From Nilaparvata lugens (Eukaryota; Arthropoda; Insecta; Hemiptera; Delphacidae): a DNA stretch of 64,000 nt. The stretch lies in assembly GCF_014356525.2 (NCBI RefSeq), contig NC_052510.1, positions 51,241,119-51,305,118 on the forward strand, written 5' to 3'. The position numbers and the translations under genes are program-made. The notes below the pieces were generated by a model. The model was not told the origin of the DNA and did not search any database. It saw only the letters and a program-made list of their open reading frames with translations. This document shows positions 23,201-34,249 of the stretch, one piece after another; the stretch's first letter is position 1; the number at the start of each line of letters is the position of its first letter.

Positions 23201-25739
23201 GAATGAGTGGTAAGGGGCAGAAAGTTATTGTTGGTTGTGAACCGAAGGCGTGACTGGGCGTCTTCTCTAATCCATCGTTGCTTGTATCACTCATCAATAA
23301 CAGAATTCAATTAACATCCTCGATATAATAGAATCATTGTGGGTGGACGTCTCGACAGTATGATGATATATATATCTCCTCTGATTTCTTTTCGGCAATA
23401 TACGAGCGTGTATCGTTTAAATCGATCTCACACTGGAGACTGGTTATTACACCGTAGGTACGCCAAGGATTATAATGTGAGCAAAGAGGATATTAAATGA
23501 GATATAGAAAAAGAGTATATTTGAGGATATGATATGAATTTTTCTTTCTATCATAAGAATAATCTATTTTTCAAGTTCCCAACTTTTCAAGTTAGTTTCG
23601 ACTGTATTCGATATGGAAAAGTATAATATGATGTTCAATAATCAGCGTTGAAAACCTTCAAATACACATTGTTCCAAGACTTAGGTAGTTGGAAACCACC
23701 TGATCATCACCAGCTCCTACTATCCCTCATATTCACGAACAAGCTTGTAGGTGTATTCCTCAGCAAATAGAAGACAATACGGATAATATCAGTTAACTTT
23801 GAGAACTGTGAGTCTATTCCATTGAAAATAAGAAACTAGAGCAGTCCTCTTCAATCGACCTGCACTGCTTATGCAAATATAACACGACATTATTGTGTAT
23901 TTCACAGCAGTTTTCTTATTATGTTGCCAATCTCATGTACTGCAGGTTGCCTATACGGTTATTATAGGTGTGGTGTATATACGTGTACATCACTGATTTC
24001 TAGTACATCATTATTTGCTCCTTTACTTGCGTTTTTGCTAGTTTATACAGTGCCAACTAGTTTATACTATGCCAACGTTTGAGCCAGCTACAGACACAAT
24101 ATTTTGTACACAGCACTATCAACCATCACAATAAGGCCTTCAGCATACCACTGCCTATCGCATGACAGTGACAAAAGTGGGAGAATTTTTAACCCACAGT
24201 TAAGTAGCTGAAATAATCGCAGTCGCCAACATGTACACAAAACTTCAATATTAAATAAAAATAATGATGGATGAATGTTCAACATCTCAATCTCAATCGG
24301 TTAGGAAAACATGAAGCTGCAGTTGAAAGGAAAACCAACTAATAAAAGTAAGTACACTTTTCATTCCATAAGATATTAGAGACACACTGAATTCAAGGGG
24401 GGAGAATCTTCATTTCTCGAATTCCTAGAATATGGGAATGTGGGTTTGGCAAGAATCAGTAACAAAACGATACAGGATACAGAAAGAATTATTTCGGGCT
24501 CCTAGATTTTAAAATGAGATAAGAGTTTTCGCATCATACATGACGTATTTTCCCAATTCTCCTATAATAAATAATCGTTGGGTTCGAAATAGAATCATTA
24601 GCGAAATTATTGCTTCCAGACTCGAAGTGTCAGAATGTTTTATTAAAATCGTGTGAGCACCTTTCCTCCACATGAACATATTTCAGTTTGATGACTGGAG
24701 TAGCGAAAATCTGTTCGATACAAGACAATATTCAGGATTAATATTATTTATTCGAATAACTGCTGGTAGTTTGTTAGCTGCAGACTTCATCCTGAGGCGA
24801 AACGCGGGCGAATAGTCGATAATAATTCATGTTGGACGCGTGAAAGCTAGCAATATATCCATGCGATCAATTTGAATACTCAACCTCTTTTTTCATTCTT
24901 ACCGTCTTACTCTTATTCTCACTCCATCGTTAATATCAATCATTGTTGAGAAATGAAACTTTTTCTGTTAGATGACATATCTGAGGCATAAATCATGGCG
25001 AAACTCTTCGAATGAAATATTCGCACTGGAGGCGATGGCGGTTTTGCGATCATCAGACGTTCATTGTAGCTATCTCACTCCCACTTATGTGATTCAATTA
25101 CCACAATTGAATTGATTTTGTCTTGTTAAAATCGTGAAATGTAACTTGCAGCTCATTATGTATTTAAAAACAAGTACAATAAATAATACTGGAGAAGCGC
25201 TAGCTACGAAAACTAACCTATGTTTTGACAAAGCAAGCATGAAGCATCCCTTTAAAGTAATTTATTATTGTCTTCTTTATCACAAGGACTTACACATTTG
25301 GATGCAATTCACACTATTCTACTGAATGCTATTCGTTATAAATCATCAATGGGTTGCCTCGGAGAATGGAAGAAACAAATTTGATTCCAATCATGGAAAA
25401 ATAATTATTAAAACGTAATTGAATACAATAAGTATTCAAATCAAATCCCATAATAAGCTTCCAAATTCATTCGAAATGGAGTTGAAAATTGACAGGATTG
25501 GAAGCATGTTTGAGTAACTCGAATCCAATTATGGTTCTTTCAAACTCTATTGGAAAATCTAGTGCTGAACTTGTTTGAATCTACTAAGTGCTTAGTATTT
25601 TGAATAGTGAAAGTATTTTGTGCTTAGCTCTTCTATCCTTGTGTATCTTTTATCCTTCAAAAACCAATCATCAATTCATCCTCTTATCTTCTTAGTTTAA
25701 TACAGAAAAGAATTTGCTTATACACGTACAGGATAGGAA
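20216..25739. other. Long unique stretch, no supported gene
   Basis: AT-rich with scattered GC-richer blocks, such as 20910-21060, 22080-22380 and 23140-23290. 20960-21002 has a short repeat of AGTTGAACGCTC. The frames at 22101-22316 and 22222-22404 (minus) and 21210-21449 (plus) show no recognisable domain. An isolated start codon at 24311 is followed 37 bp later by an excellent donor, AAAAGTAAGTAC (24345-24356), but this alone is not enough to call an exon. Confidence 0.4.
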
Positions 25740-25924
25740 ATTCACGAATGACGCATCATCTCGTCTGATCTAATGGACTGATTAACTTGAAATTCTGCAT
25801 AGTGATTCTCAATTTACCAGGGATGGTTATGGCCTATTTAAAATACTCCAAGATTTCAGTAGGTCAAGTTTTCAGTTTGTCAAGTTTTGAATTAGACCCT
25901 TGCCGAGCACGGGTTATCTGCTAG
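25740..25924 (+). mobile_element. Helitron 3'-terminal fragment
   Basis: Ends CCTTGCCGAGCACGGGTTAT then CTGCTAG (to 25924), followed by T. The CCTTGC/GCACGG imperfect stem followed by CTAG|T is a typical Helitron 3' end. The 5' terminus was not found, so this is a fragment and the left border is approximate. Confidence 0.6.
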
Positions 25925-26573
25925 TCATGAAGATAGACCAAAATACACTGTATACTATATACCAAGTAATAACAGTATTAATGAATGTATTATAATAATT
26001 TCTCTTTAAATATGGAGAATTGTTCGATTATGAATGAATAGAGCTCATCATTAGGTATTCCTACCAGACATTTGTTGATCGAATAAAGTAACTTTAACGT
26101 GTTGTAAAGTAGTTAGACCGTGTGAGAAACTTCATTGAAACTCTCCCCTGCATTCGCGCTCTCGCTACTGGCAATTCGAATTCTGAAAACGAACGGTTTG
26201 CCTGGCACATGAACAAAACTGCTACCAATCGAGAAGTAAAGTGATGAATTTGCGTATCGCTCTTCAGTTGGCTATCGTTGAATCATGACTTGGCAATGGA
26301 TTCTTCATCTTGAATGTAGGAGCAAGCTCCATGGAAGTTCCCTCAGTAGGTGACAATGGAATTGAAATGAAGTTCTCCTCAACTTGGCATGAATCATTTG
26401 TTACGTTCATGAGTTCTCTCTGAGATTCCAATGAAAGACAAATAATTAAGAGGTGAAGATTTGAGCACGATCTACTCACAAATTTCTATGATCGTCAAAA
26501 TCATAGCTGCTCAATGAGTCTGAAGAGCACTTATAGCTCTCATGGAAATTATCTTCTACACCGGTGATTATAA
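25925..26573. other. Unique sequence, nothing recognised
   Basis: The minus-strand frame 26264-26479 has no recognisable motif. No repeat or RNA gene seen. Confidence 0.4.
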
Positions 26574-27274
26574 CTAATATCCGGGCACCGAGCTTCGCTC
26601 GTTATTTATTTATTGATAAACAGAACACAATTCTTCAAAATGATTGGGGAAGGACTAACAGGCACAGCCCAAAACTGTTTCTTCCCTGAATTTTGATTTA
26701 TACACTATAAATGGTCCAAAAAGTAGGTTATGTTCCATACACTTGAATTCCGGTCCAATTTTTCAGACCAAGTATTTGAAAACATAAAAGTTATAATTTA
26801 GATTTTTCACAAAGCAAATTGAATAACAGAATAACACTCACGAATCGCTTAAAACTGTAGAATAATGTTTAACTGAATATTATGTTATTATACCATGTCA
26901 TGTTAACAAATCAGATTATTTTGATCGAGTCTATCAAAATATCTAGATTTCTCGCGAGATACGGTAAGCTGATTGATTACACAGCTGATCTCCCACACAG
27001 GCACATGCATCTTCTGTTATCGACAGACGACGAAATTATCAACTGTTTTTCCAAGGATGAATTATTGTCCTTTTCATGTCCTTCAACGAGTTTTCCCAGG
27101 GATGAGATCTAGTGTAATCGAATTTTCATAATATCATAAACGTACTATGTTCCAAATTTCGTGAAAATCGTTAGAGCCGTTTTTGAGATCCGTTGGTCAT
27201 AAATAACCTTAAATAATCAGCAAATATAAAAATATAGACAGATATACAGAAATTGCTCGCTTAATATAATAGGA
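26574..27274 (-). mobile_element. Helitron copy 2, apparently full length
   Basis: On the minus strand it begins TCCTATTATATTAAGCGAGC, preceded by A. It ends with hairpin CGAGCGAAGCTCG, then GTGCCCGGATATTAG, followed by T. This A|TC...TAG|T layout spans 701 bp, with no Rep/helicase coding. It is the same family as 19214-20215 and, more distantly, 53430-54098. The plus-strand frame at 26882-27112 lies entirely inside it and is not a gene. Confidence 0.8.
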
Positions 27275-27429
27275 TTTTAATTGATTTTTTTAACAAATGA
27301 ATGCTGTGCCATTCAGAATTATTAGGATGCTCTATCGCGGTAGAATTATGTTTGGATATCGGATATAGAAATTAATGATACGAATATAACAATAAATAAG
27401 CTTTGTTGAGAACAATTCATTCACTTCCG

Positions 27430-28606
27430 TTAAACTCATTCAGAAAGAAATGTACTGCTTGTTATTATTTTATTCAGTGTCTGGTGTATCATTGACTTCG
27501 TTCATAATATGCCAAATTTATTTATTTATTTTGAAGAGAAATCAATTCATTCATAACGTATTGGAATATTATATCGAACCATTCGTAACTAGTCTCCAGT
27601 ATCCTCTACAAACTATCGTATAAACTCCTTGGAGATTATCAATAGACGTGTTGCATCATCGTACATGGTTGCTTGTTGCATGGGCGTGGGAGGTGCCGTT
27701 GCATCGATAATTCGATACGATGACCAGAATAATATCCAGTTACCAACCAATGTAGTAAGTTGCTGTGGCTTTCAAGAGCATCTCTATCAGATTTCACACC
27801 AGATCATCTATAGGAATTTGCTCTCTTCTTCTTAAATGTGATTGAACTTTGAATAATGTGAAGTCAATTTCCTGGTGACACAGTTATTTTGGATACTTGT
27901 CAAGGAAATGATTGGACATTTATTGGGTAATGTGTTGTTTCAAGGATGAGCAGCACTCAGTACAAACAGATAATAATTGATAATTTGATACTGATCTGTT
28001 CAAAAATCAGAAAATAACATTCATTATGTAGATTAATTCATTTATTTACAATTCTCAATTCAGGATCAGTATTCAGGATCAACGGTTTAAGATTCAGGAT
28101 TGAAAATCTTTAATTTGGTACTCAGGATTTTAAGGATACAATGTTCACTCGTTCTCTTCAAAGCTTATCGAGTATTATAATCGCCTCCATTCATCCAATA
28201 ATAATACCAAATCTCATCAACGTAGAACGTTAGAAGGCATAGAGCAGGTGCATTTTTTTCGGAATACTAAATACTTCATGACTAAGCACATAGGAAGTCC
28301 GTATTGAGATTTAAATGAAATATTGATTGTGAGATAAATTTCATGATTTACCAAATAAAATCAATTGTGACATGAGATACATTGACTTTCTGGCGGTACG
28401 AAGTTCGCCGGACAAGCTAGTTAGTTGATATTTACATCGGACAATTCGCATGAATATATCTTTCACATACATGATTTTTGTCATTCCAAAAAAGAATTTC
28501 AAAAGTATCTTTTGCAAGAATCCCAAAGAATTGATTGAATGGATTTAAAATAACGCGATAACAATAGATTGTTTATTTGTCGAGCTGTGCCCTCCCTAAT
28601 CTTCAA
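27430..28606. repeat. Tandem duplication, unit 1 (1177 bp)
   Basis: Nearly identical to 28607-29788. By eye the units differ by about five substitutions and two indels (4 bp and 1 bp). The word TTAAACTCA stands at 27430, 28607 and 29789, that is, at every border. The unit contains open frames at 27629-27835 (plus) and 28341-28526 (minus) with no recognisable domain, plus CAGGAT-type words repeated near 28060-28130. It does not look like an LTR: no TG...CA ends. Confidence 0.95.
28380..28420 (+). mobile_element. Possible Helitron 3' end in duplicated unit 1
   Basis: A weak hairpin GGCGGTACGAAGTTCGCC is followed by GGACAAGCTAG and then T. The arrangement matches other Helitron 3' ends in this window. 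A 5' end was not found. Confidence 0.4.
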
Positions 28607-29788
28607 TTAAACTCATTCAGAAAGAAATGTACTGCTTGTTATTATTTTATTCAGTGTCTGGTGTATCATTCATTGACTTCGTTCATAATATGCCAAATTT
28701 ATTTATTTATTTTGAAGAGAAATCAATTCATTCATAACGTATTGGAATATTATATCGAACCATTCGTAACTAGTCTCCAGTATACTCTACAAAATATCAT
28801 ATAAACTCCTTGGAGATTATCAATAGACGTGTTGCATCATCGTACATGGTTGCTTGTTGCATGGGCGTGGGAGGTGCCGTTGCATCGATAATTCGATACG
28901 ATGACCAGAATAATATCCAGTTACCATCCAATGTAGTAAGTTGCTGTGGCTTTCAAGAGCATCTCTATCAGATTTCACACCAGATCATCTATAGGAATTT
29001 GCTCTCTTCTTCTTAAATGTGATTGAACTTTGAATAATGTGAAGTCAATTTCCTGGTGACACAGTTATTTTGGATACTTGTCAAGGAAATGATTGGACAT
29101 TTATTGGGTAATGTGTTGTTTCAAGGATGAGCAGCACTCAGTACAAACAGACAATAATTGATAATTTGATACTGATCTGTTCAAAAATCAGAAAATAACA
29201 TTCATTATGTAGATTAATTCATTTATTTACAATTCTCAATTCAGGATCAGTATTCAGGATCAACGGTTTAAGATTCAGGATTGAAAATCTTTAATTTGGT
29301 ACTCAGGATTTTAAGGATACAATGTTCACTCGTTCTCTTCAAAGCTTATCGAGTATTATAATCGCCTCCATTCATCCAATAATAATACCAAATCTCATCA
29401 ACGTAGAACGTTAGAAGGCATAGAGCAGGTGCATTTTTTTCGGAATACTAAATACTTCATGACTAAGCACATAGGAAGTCCGTATTGAGATTTAAATGAA
29501 AATATTGATTGTGAGATAAATTTCATGATTTACCAAATAAAATCAATTGTGACATGAGATACATTGACTTTCTGGCGGTACGAAGTTCGCCGGACAAGCT
29601 AGTTAGTTGATATTTACATCGGACAATTCGCATGAATATATCTTTCACATACATGATTTTTGTCATTCCAAAAAAGAATTTCAAAAGTATCTTTTGCAAG
29701 AATCCCAAAGAATTGATTGAATGGATTTAAAATAACGCGATAACAATAGATTGTTTATTTGTCGAGCTGTGCCCTCCCTAATCTTCAA
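28607..29788. repeat. Tandem duplication, unit 2 (1182 bp)
   Basis: Second copy of the 27430-28606 unit, directly abutting it. The Helitron-like terminus recurs with CTAG at 29599-29602. Very low divergence implies a recent event, or a haplotype or assembly duplication. Confidence 0.95.
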
Positions 29789-29797
29789 TTAAACTCA

Positions 29798-30386
29798 GGT
29801 TAAAAAGCTTGAAATCAATCACAATAGATCCTAGTTCTGGGGAGATTGACGGTTAGCAGCCACAAATTTCTCAACAGCAGTGTTATTTTGAGTGAAAATA
29901 TTATTTCGAATTCCAGGATTAGCATATTTATTCGGACGAAGCGATGTCAACAATACCAGCTCTAGAGTGCAACTCGGAGTGCGCCTCATCCTCACAAGTT
30001 TTGCATGAATTTAAATATTAAACGGAGAGTTTCTCCAGTCAGCCTAATGGTTTCATAAATATGATGAATGAAGAGTGAGTGCTTCTGAGGTTGATGGTCT
30101 GATGGCTGGGAGGAGAACCCTTCAGCCATAAAACTCACTTTTATTCTCATCCAGCCAGCTAAGAAAATAGATCTGCTCTCGCTGTCACTGAAGGTCACAA
30201 GTATAATTCTGTATGATTATTATGCAATCTTGAAGCTGTTATCTTTATGGGTTGTTGCTGAATATCATAGCAGTGAGTAGATGAGAAAAATGAAAATCCT
30301 GTGAAAAGTTGCAGAAATTACGGAAATATACGGATTATATTATTGGTTTTCACACTATAAAATTGTACAGTGAGTAGTAGCCTAGT
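29798..30386. other. Unique sequence, nothing recognised
   Basis: No supported gene. The frame at 29992-30198 (minus) has no motif. Confidence 0.4.
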
Positions 30387-31078
30387 ATGTCTCCAAATCA
30401 AGCAAGAAGGCAAGTATGTAATCTGGAAATAGCCGATGACTGTGTTATAGAAGGCGTCAGAGAGTTCAAATATCTTGGGGTAACCCTGACAGCAGACAAT
30501 AAGACCAGTCAAGAAATACATAATCGAATAATTATGGGCAACAGAGCATACTTTTCTAATCAAAAAATATTTAAAAGCAGGCTCATATCCAGAAAAACAA
30601 AGGTGAAAATGTTCATGACGCTAGTGAGACCAGATGTAACCTATGGGGCCGAAACATTGACTATCTTGAACAAAGATGAAAAAGCATTAAGGTCATTTGA
30701 AATAAAAATGTACATAAAAATCTGGTGACCAATATGTGACGAAGGAGTGTGGAGAGCCAGATTTAATATTGAGATAGACCAGGCCATTGGAGCAGGAAAC
30801 CTGGTGCGTTTCATAAAAGCCAGAAGGATTGAATGGCTTGGACACTTAGCCAGAATGAGTGACGGGAGGGTACCATCAAGAATCCTGGGAGAAAAAATGC
30901 TTGGGACGAGAGAGAAAGGTCGACCACGGACAAGATGACTGAACGACGTGATTGGAGACCTCTGTAGGTATCCAATTTCCAGTTTGTGCTGGGCGTGGCA
31001 AACTGGCGACGGAGTTCACAGGATAGAGACGAATGGAGCCGCTATGTTGAGGAGGCCAAAGTCCACCCAGGACTGTAG
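30387..31078 (+). pseudogene. C-terminal remnant of an RTE-type LINE reverse transcriptase
   Basis: The reading frame contains FKYLGVTLTADNKTS-, IIMGNRAYF-, LVRPDVTYGAETLT- and RRIEWLGHLARMSDGRVPSR-like segments. These are the thumb and post-RT region of RTE/BovB-like endonuclease-reverse transcriptases common in arthropods. In-frame TGA stops occur at 30726 (after KIW) and 30936 (after RTR, where Trp is usual). A +1 frameshift after about 30990 moves the ending QDRDEWSRYVEEAKVHPGL to another frame, which stops at 31076-31078. The endonuclease and palm domains are absent, so this is a dead, 5'-truncated copy. The clade name rests on remembered family sequences. Confidence 0.85.
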
Positions 31079-32683
31079 AGCCGGATAAAGTAGAGTACAT
31101 AATTATTGAAAAGAACCACTAGAAATTTTCACAACCACTATAAAAGTTATTAAGAACCTGGGTTTGGCTGCTGCAACATCATCAATTTTCAGTGAAATGC
31201 TCTAGATTCTACTGAAGAATTTAATAAGAATATTTAGCTACCGGAAGTAAATCAATATTTTATGACAATATTACTATTAGAATACATAATACTAATAAGA
31301 ATAAAGTAACTGAAATTAGTGTCATAATAATAAATAATACATAATACTAATAAGGATAAAGTAGCTGAAATGAGTTTCGCAATGAATTAGTGGTTGTGTT
31401 TTGAATGAATCTATCTCATAGAGCGTGAGTCTAAGAGGGCTGATTTGAATGTTTGGAAGTTTACTAGGTACTTTCATCATAAAAATGTTATTCACTCTAA
31501 ACAAAACAGCATCGTGTTAGTAGAAGTACGGCATTAAATGGTTTCCAGTTCTCATAGCACATTCTCCTCGCTTGATTTTATGAGATATCTTGAAAAAAGA
31601 ATCATAATAATGGATCACGATTATCATCACAGATAGTACTTAACCATGACAAAAAAATTTTGAATTATTGAAAGGGTCTTTGAGTACGGAGAGAATTATA
31701 TTCACAAGCTTTTCAGTTTCTCGCCAAAAACTTTACAGATTAATTCACATTCGACATTCCCAATATTTTACCACCCGTCATCCAAACCTATTTGAAGATT
31801 TCATATGATCTGTCCTCATAACTAAACAAAAACGATATCCTCTTCAGTAATAATATATATTTTTCTGTGAATACTTGCACACTTTGCAATCACTCTGTTT
31901 TTCACTGCTGGTAAATCGTTTGCTTGTGAGGGTAGTGGGGTAGTGCCTAAAGAAGAGCTTAATTATTAATGTTATCAAAAGGATATAACACGTTTTCAGA
32001 AGGAACAAGTGGATTTGATTGTTTTTGTTGAAGTTTATTCCTTTGAGGAGAAGTTTTGAAGTGACTGCTGATTGCAATGGCTCTCAATCCAATTACTACA
32101 GTTTTCCATCTTATAGCCCATTTCTCTCATGAATGAAACAAGAAGATGAAATTTATTTCGTGCTAATCAAATTATTTCGTTCCATCCTCACCTTGGAATT
32201 GGTCTGGGAAATGAGAATGAAGCTGATGATTAACATGTTTGAAATAGACTTCTTCTGAACAAGTTTTTCTGATATTTTGAAAATAATGTTAACTGTTTAT
32301 AGAGTGACAACTTTGGTTGACATTCAAAAAAATGTTCTGTTACATTCCTTCTCTGTTCTCAGTTTACTTCGATTCTCAACTACGCCTGATTCATTTTCAT
32401 TTCCATTGCGAAGAGTGATTTACAATAAATGTGATCTCAACTATTTTATCAACTGCTCATTATTCCAGATTATTGGCGTAATTATCAGAAACCAGTTTCA
32501 GTCTCTACACTCTATAGTCTACACCAATACAAGTTTCAAGCATAGATGAATAATTTGAAGAGAAATGTGATACAGATATACAGTGTATCGATCTAGTTCT
32601 CTTGAAAAATTAAATAAACTATTTCGTGTTTATTATTTTCCAATTTGGTAACGTATTCCAGTTTTATCTATTTCAAACTAATA
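31079..32683. other. AT-rich unique sequence
   Basis: Contains a short local duplication (ACATAATACTAATAAGAATA at 31284 and a near copy at 31339). No supported gene. Confidence 0.4.
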
Positions 32684-32892
32684 CTATTGTATTTTTATAA
32701 AACTTTTAAGTGATAAAACACTCACATTCTTTGGTGTGGTGACGTCCGCTACCGTTACGTGCTGATCTTGTACATTTTCAAGAAAAAAATTTCTGTTTGC
32801 TTGAAAATGAGCAACACCAGCACGAAACAGTCGTCGCTACACCAAAGAATATGAGTGTTTTATCACTTTAAAGTTTTATTAAAATACAATAG
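32684..32892. mobile_element. 209-bp MITE with TA target duplication
   Basis: Terminal inverted repeats of about 55-60 bp: CTATTGTATTTTTATAAAAC on the left and its inverse ending TTTTATTAAAATACAATAG on the right, with TGATAAAACACTCA/TGAGTGTTTTATCA inside. TA flanks both ends, the target of Tc1/mariner-type transposases. No coding capacity. It directly abuts the TAA tract that begins the retroelement cluster. Confidence 0.85.
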
Positions 32893-32924
32893 TAATAATA
32901 ATAATAATAAAATAATAATAATAA

Positions 32925-32960
<36 letters not shown>
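32893..32960. repeat. (TAA)n microsatellite at retroelement junction
   Basis: TAATAA repeats with two A insertions, ending exactly where the first R4/Dong-like sequence starts. Confidence 0.97.
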
Positions 32961-32961
<1 letters not shown>

Positions 32962-34223
32962 TATGATGCATGATGTATATGGATGATATCAAGCTCTATG
33001 CAGGTACTGAAAATCAACTGAAGGAAATGCTGGGTCTGGTTAGAACCTTTTCTGCTGATATCTGCATGGCATTTGGTCTGGAGAAGTGTAAGACACTCAG
33101 TGTTGTGAGAGGTCAAGTCGTGGCACAAATGGTTGATGAGGACCTGGAGAGTGCTTTTGCAGCGATGGGGCCAAGTGATGTCTACAAGTACTTGGGCTTT
33201 TGAGAGACAAATCGGAAGCATGAAGACATACTTCATGGAGAAGGAGGGTGGCTTGTATGAAGTGGTGAGAAAAGCTGATAAAGGGTACACTCCACTTAAT
33301 CTTTCTGAGCTGCCTACTGCGGACTTTAAAACCAACAGACAGCATGAGAGTGAGATCCTGGAGCAATGGAAGTCGAAGCAGCTTCATGGAAGACATGCAT
33401 TTGCCTTATCTCAGCCTGGAGTTGATGAGGAGGCTTCCAATGCATGGCTTTGGCACAGGGACCTGTTTATTGAAACGGAAGGATTCTTGGTGGCAATTCA
33501 GGATCAAGTAATCGCAACAAAAAATTATCAAAGGCATATAATGAAGCTGCCTATAAATGATGATTCATGCAGACGTTGTGGCTTGGCATCTGAGACTATT
33601 CAGCACATCATGTCTGCATGTCAATCACTGGCAGCTACTGACTATTTAAAGCGCCACAATGCAGTAGCTGGGATCTTGCATCAGGACCTTGCTCTGAAGT
33701 ACCAAATCATCAATAAGAAGCTGCCCTACTACTTGTACAAGCCATCCCCAGTCTTGGAGAATGAGACACATAAGTTATATTGGGATCGGTCGGTGCTGAC
33801 AGACAGAACAGTTGCTCATAATAGGCCAGATATCATCCTCATGGATAAGGTAGCCAAGGAAACAACACTAATAGATGTTGGCATACCATGCTGCCACAAC
33901 TTGGACCAGTATTATAATGAAAAGGTCTCCAAGTACCTTCCCTTGGTTGCTGAGATCAAGGATGTCTGGATGCAAGAAAAGGTCACAATTGTTCCTGTCA
34001 TTATCTCCACGGTTGGAGTTGTAACTAGGAAAGTGTCAGCAAATCTTTGTCAGATGGGAATATCGAAAAGTGCAAAATATGCCATGGAAAAAGCAGTTGT
34101 TCTCAGCACAGCATCCATTGTGAGATCATTTTTGAACATTTCTGTTTAGTAATGCACCAAAGTCTTGCCAAAGGCCGACTTTGACTGCAATAAACACTCA
34201 CTTGTCATGTGATGAATGAAATG
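32961..34223 (+). pseudogene. R4/Dong-type non-LTR retrotransposon, copy 1 (truncated, internally deleted)
   Basis: Coding starts abruptly at the catalytic RT box MYMDDIKLYAG (32970), followed by the palm end GLEKCKTLSVV and YKYLGF. At about 33200 the frame hits TGA, and the rest continues in the +1 frame. This second part contains RQIGSMKTYFMEKEGG, the zinc knuckle CRRCG...H...C (33567-33620), the endonuclease-like RPDIILMDK...IDV (33820-33880) and stop at 34149. Compared with its neighbour, about 130 codons of thumb/linker are missing at the junction. It is therefore 5'-truncated and carries an internal deletion with frameshift. A short 3' UTR ends in (TAA)n. R4/Dong elements encode RT, CCHC and a restriction-like endonuclease, and Dong is known to sit in TAA repeats. 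Confidence 0.85.
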
Positions 34224-34249
34224 ATAATAATAATAATAATAATAATATT
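34224..34249. repeat. (TAA)n between two retrotransposons
   Basis: A run of TAA/ATA units separating the 3' UTR of copy 1 from the truncated 5' end of copy 2. Confidence 0.97.

Noticed and set aside
26882..27112. 76-codon open frame
   Set aside because: It lies wholly inside a non-autonomous Helitron.
27629..27835. Duplicated 68-codon frame as a paralogous gene pair
   Set aside because: Duplication alone explains its presence twice. It has no recognised motif and starts at a non-ATG codon.
27430..29788. The two 1.18-kb copies as LTRs of a retrotransposon
   Set aside because: They abut directly with no internal region, lack TG...CA ends, and have microhomology at every border.
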